Source: Tatlockia sp. (GTDB taxonomy: Bacteria; Pseudomonadota; Gammaproteobacteria; Legionellales; Legionellaceae). Taken from it: a stretch of DNA of 64,000 nucleotides. The stretch is taken from contig JACCWI010000055.1 of assembly GCA_013697725.1 (NCBI GenBank), positions 1 to 64,000 on the forward strand, written 5' to 3'. Numbering within the stretch: position 1 is the first letter of the stretch; each line of letters begins with the position of its first letter. The notes beneath the pieces are model-generated. The model was not told the DNA's origin and made no database searches. It saw only the letters and a list, made by a program, of their open reading frames with translations. The translations under genes were made by a program, and so were the position numbers. Of the stretch, positions 63,085 through 64,000 are shown piece after piece.

Positions 63085-64000
63085 ATTTAAATAAATTTTT
63101 ATTGGTTTTAATGTTATTTTGTTTCTCAAATCTCGCCGGGGCAACCTTAAGCCTCCATTTAGATAGAACTAAGGTTGAATTAGGCCAGCCCTTTACCCTA
63201 ACGCTAAAAATAGAGGGCGCACAAATCAATGCAATGCCAGATTTTATGCCCCTAGATCAAGATTTTATGATTGAAGGAACACAATCTTCGGTCAATTACT
63301 CGGTTATTAACGGCAGGGTAAAATCTGTCAGTGAGTGGACCTTGTTATTATCAGCTAAGCGTGAAGGCAGTTTATCTATACCGGCCCTACAGGTAGGCAA
63401 TGAAAAAACAGTGGCTACAACTATCGACGTCGGGGATGTGAATGCTAATACCACAGCAACTCAGCAGCCGACAAAGCCAGATACAGGCCAAACACAACCG
63501 CAAGATTTAATGCTATTGACAGAAGTTAGTGTGCAGGATCCCTATGTTAATCAACAAATTATCTACACGGTAAAATTATATAATTCGACTAGATTACTTG
63601 ATGCTAATTACCAACCGCCTCTTGTCGAAGATGCTCTTTTCATCCCTATGGGCAATGGCCGACGCTATCAAACGAGTGAAAATGGACGGATTTATGCGGT
63701 GGAGGAGCAACAATTTGCGGTCTTCCCGCAAAAAACGGGTTATCTAAAAATTAACCCCCCCTCCTTTGATGCCTTAATCTATGATCTTAAGCCTAAACGA
63801 ATTTCAGTAAAGGCTAAGCCCACGACCTTGAATGTCAAAGCTATTCCCTCAGAATTCAAAAGTAAAAATTGGCTTCCAGCCAAACAGCTTCTGCTTAGCC
63901 AAGGTTACGATAAAGGCGCCACTACCTTAGCCGAAGGTTCTACCTTGGTTAGAACAATTGTTTTGCAAGCGGTAACTTTACCTTCACAATTGTTACCCCC
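63081..64000 (+). CDS. BatD-like (oxygen tolerance) protein, N-terminal part
   Basis: The frame is open from an ATG at 63081, which overlaps the TPR gene stop (ATGA), to the window end, giving 306 residues of an incomplete protein. A signal peptide (MNLNKFLLVLMLFCFSNLAG then ATL) is followed by BatD-type immunoglobulin-like domains: LHLDRTKVELGQPFTLTLKI, a DLMLLTEVSVQDPYVNQQIIY segment in parts, and VEEQQFAVFPQKTG. BatD is a periplasmic, membrane-anchored partner of BatA and BatB. A C-terminal membrane helix would lie outside the window. Confidence 0.92.
   Translation, partial: MNLNKFLLVLMLFCFSNLAGATLSLHLDRTKVELGQPFTLTLKIEGAQINAMPDFMPLDQDFMIEGTQSSVNYSVINGRVKSVSEWTLLLSAKREGSLSIPALQVGNEKTVATTIDVGDVNANTTATQQPTKPDTGQTQPQDLMLLTEVSVQDPYVNQQIIYTVKLYNSTRLLDANYQPPLVEDALFIPMGNGRRYQTSENGRIYAVEEQQFAVFPQKTGYLKINPPSFDALIYDLKPKRISVKAKPTTLNVKAIPSEFKSKNWLPAKQLLLSQGYDKGATTLAEGSTLVRTIVLQAVTLPSQLLP

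Overview
The window is an AT-rich chromosomal segment that looks like a Legionella species or a close relative in the Legionellaceae. The housekeeping genes are gammaproteobacterial in type and order (rppH-ptsP-lgt-thyA, engB/cytochrome c4/dsbA, mnmG-rsmG-parA-parB, priA). Between them lie features typical of Legionella: a ProQ/FinO protein resembling RocC, a collagen-like surface protein with an Lcl/DUF1566-type C-terminus, and several large proteins of eukaryote-like or repeat architecture that look like Dot/Icm effector candidates. No rRNA, tRNA, CRISPR array or intact insertion sequence was seen.

Layout. 1-2 kb: end of an aa3-type cytochrome c oxidase cluster (ctaD end, ctaG, ctaE). 2-6.3 kb, minus strand: mnmG-rsmG-parA-parB, an arrangement usually found near the chromosome origin. 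6.4-10.1 kb: a large membrane protein, queC and a small membrane protein. 10.3-15 kb: metG, an orphan rnfB, nth and a VUT-like membrane protein. 15-17.5 kb, minus strand: glmU and ansA. 17.7-22.9 kb: the rppH-ptsP-TSUP-lgt-thyA operon. 23-25.6 kb: a kinase-like effector candidate and a secreted beta-lactamase-fold protein without its catalytic serine and lysine. 25.8-27.7 kb: dsbA-like, cytochrome c4, engB. 28.1-29.6 kb: a secreted papain-like protein. 29.6-31.4 kb: a decayed VirD4/TraG coupling-protein gene with an intact mazEF-type toxin-antitoxin pair inside it. 31.6-34.3 kb: an 890-residue ankyrin-like repeat protein. 34.4-40.6 kb, minus strand: ubiX, the valine/propionate-type mmsA-mmsB-acs operon with a small dodecin-like gene, then dapB. 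40.7-43.4 kb: small accessory genes and the ProQ/FinO protein. 43.5-47.7 kb, minus strand: midA-like methyltransferase, PTPS-like protein, priA, thioesterase; a pteridine reductase diverges from them. 48.7-50.1 kb: a predicted beta-barrel and the collagen-like protein. 50.4-52.5 kb: hemerythrin, dus and a HEPN-like protein. 52.6-57.5 kb: a 1645-residue multidomain protein. 57.8-64 kb: a moxR-DUF58-DUF4381-VWA-VWA-TPR-batD cluster cut by the window end.

The strongest candidate for undescribed biology is the 1645-residue protein at 52594-57531. It appears to join a kinase-like domain, a Nudix domain, a region with ADP-ribosyltransferase-like sequence marks and a long helical-repeat tail. Also notable are the beta-lactamase-fold pseudoenzyme, the toxin-antitoxin pair inside a conjugation relic, a PTPS homologue lacking the QueD catalytic cysteine, and two in-frame coding tandem repeats (36 bp in the collagen gene, 45 bp in the TPR gene). 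All family assignments come from motif recognition by eye; no database search was run.
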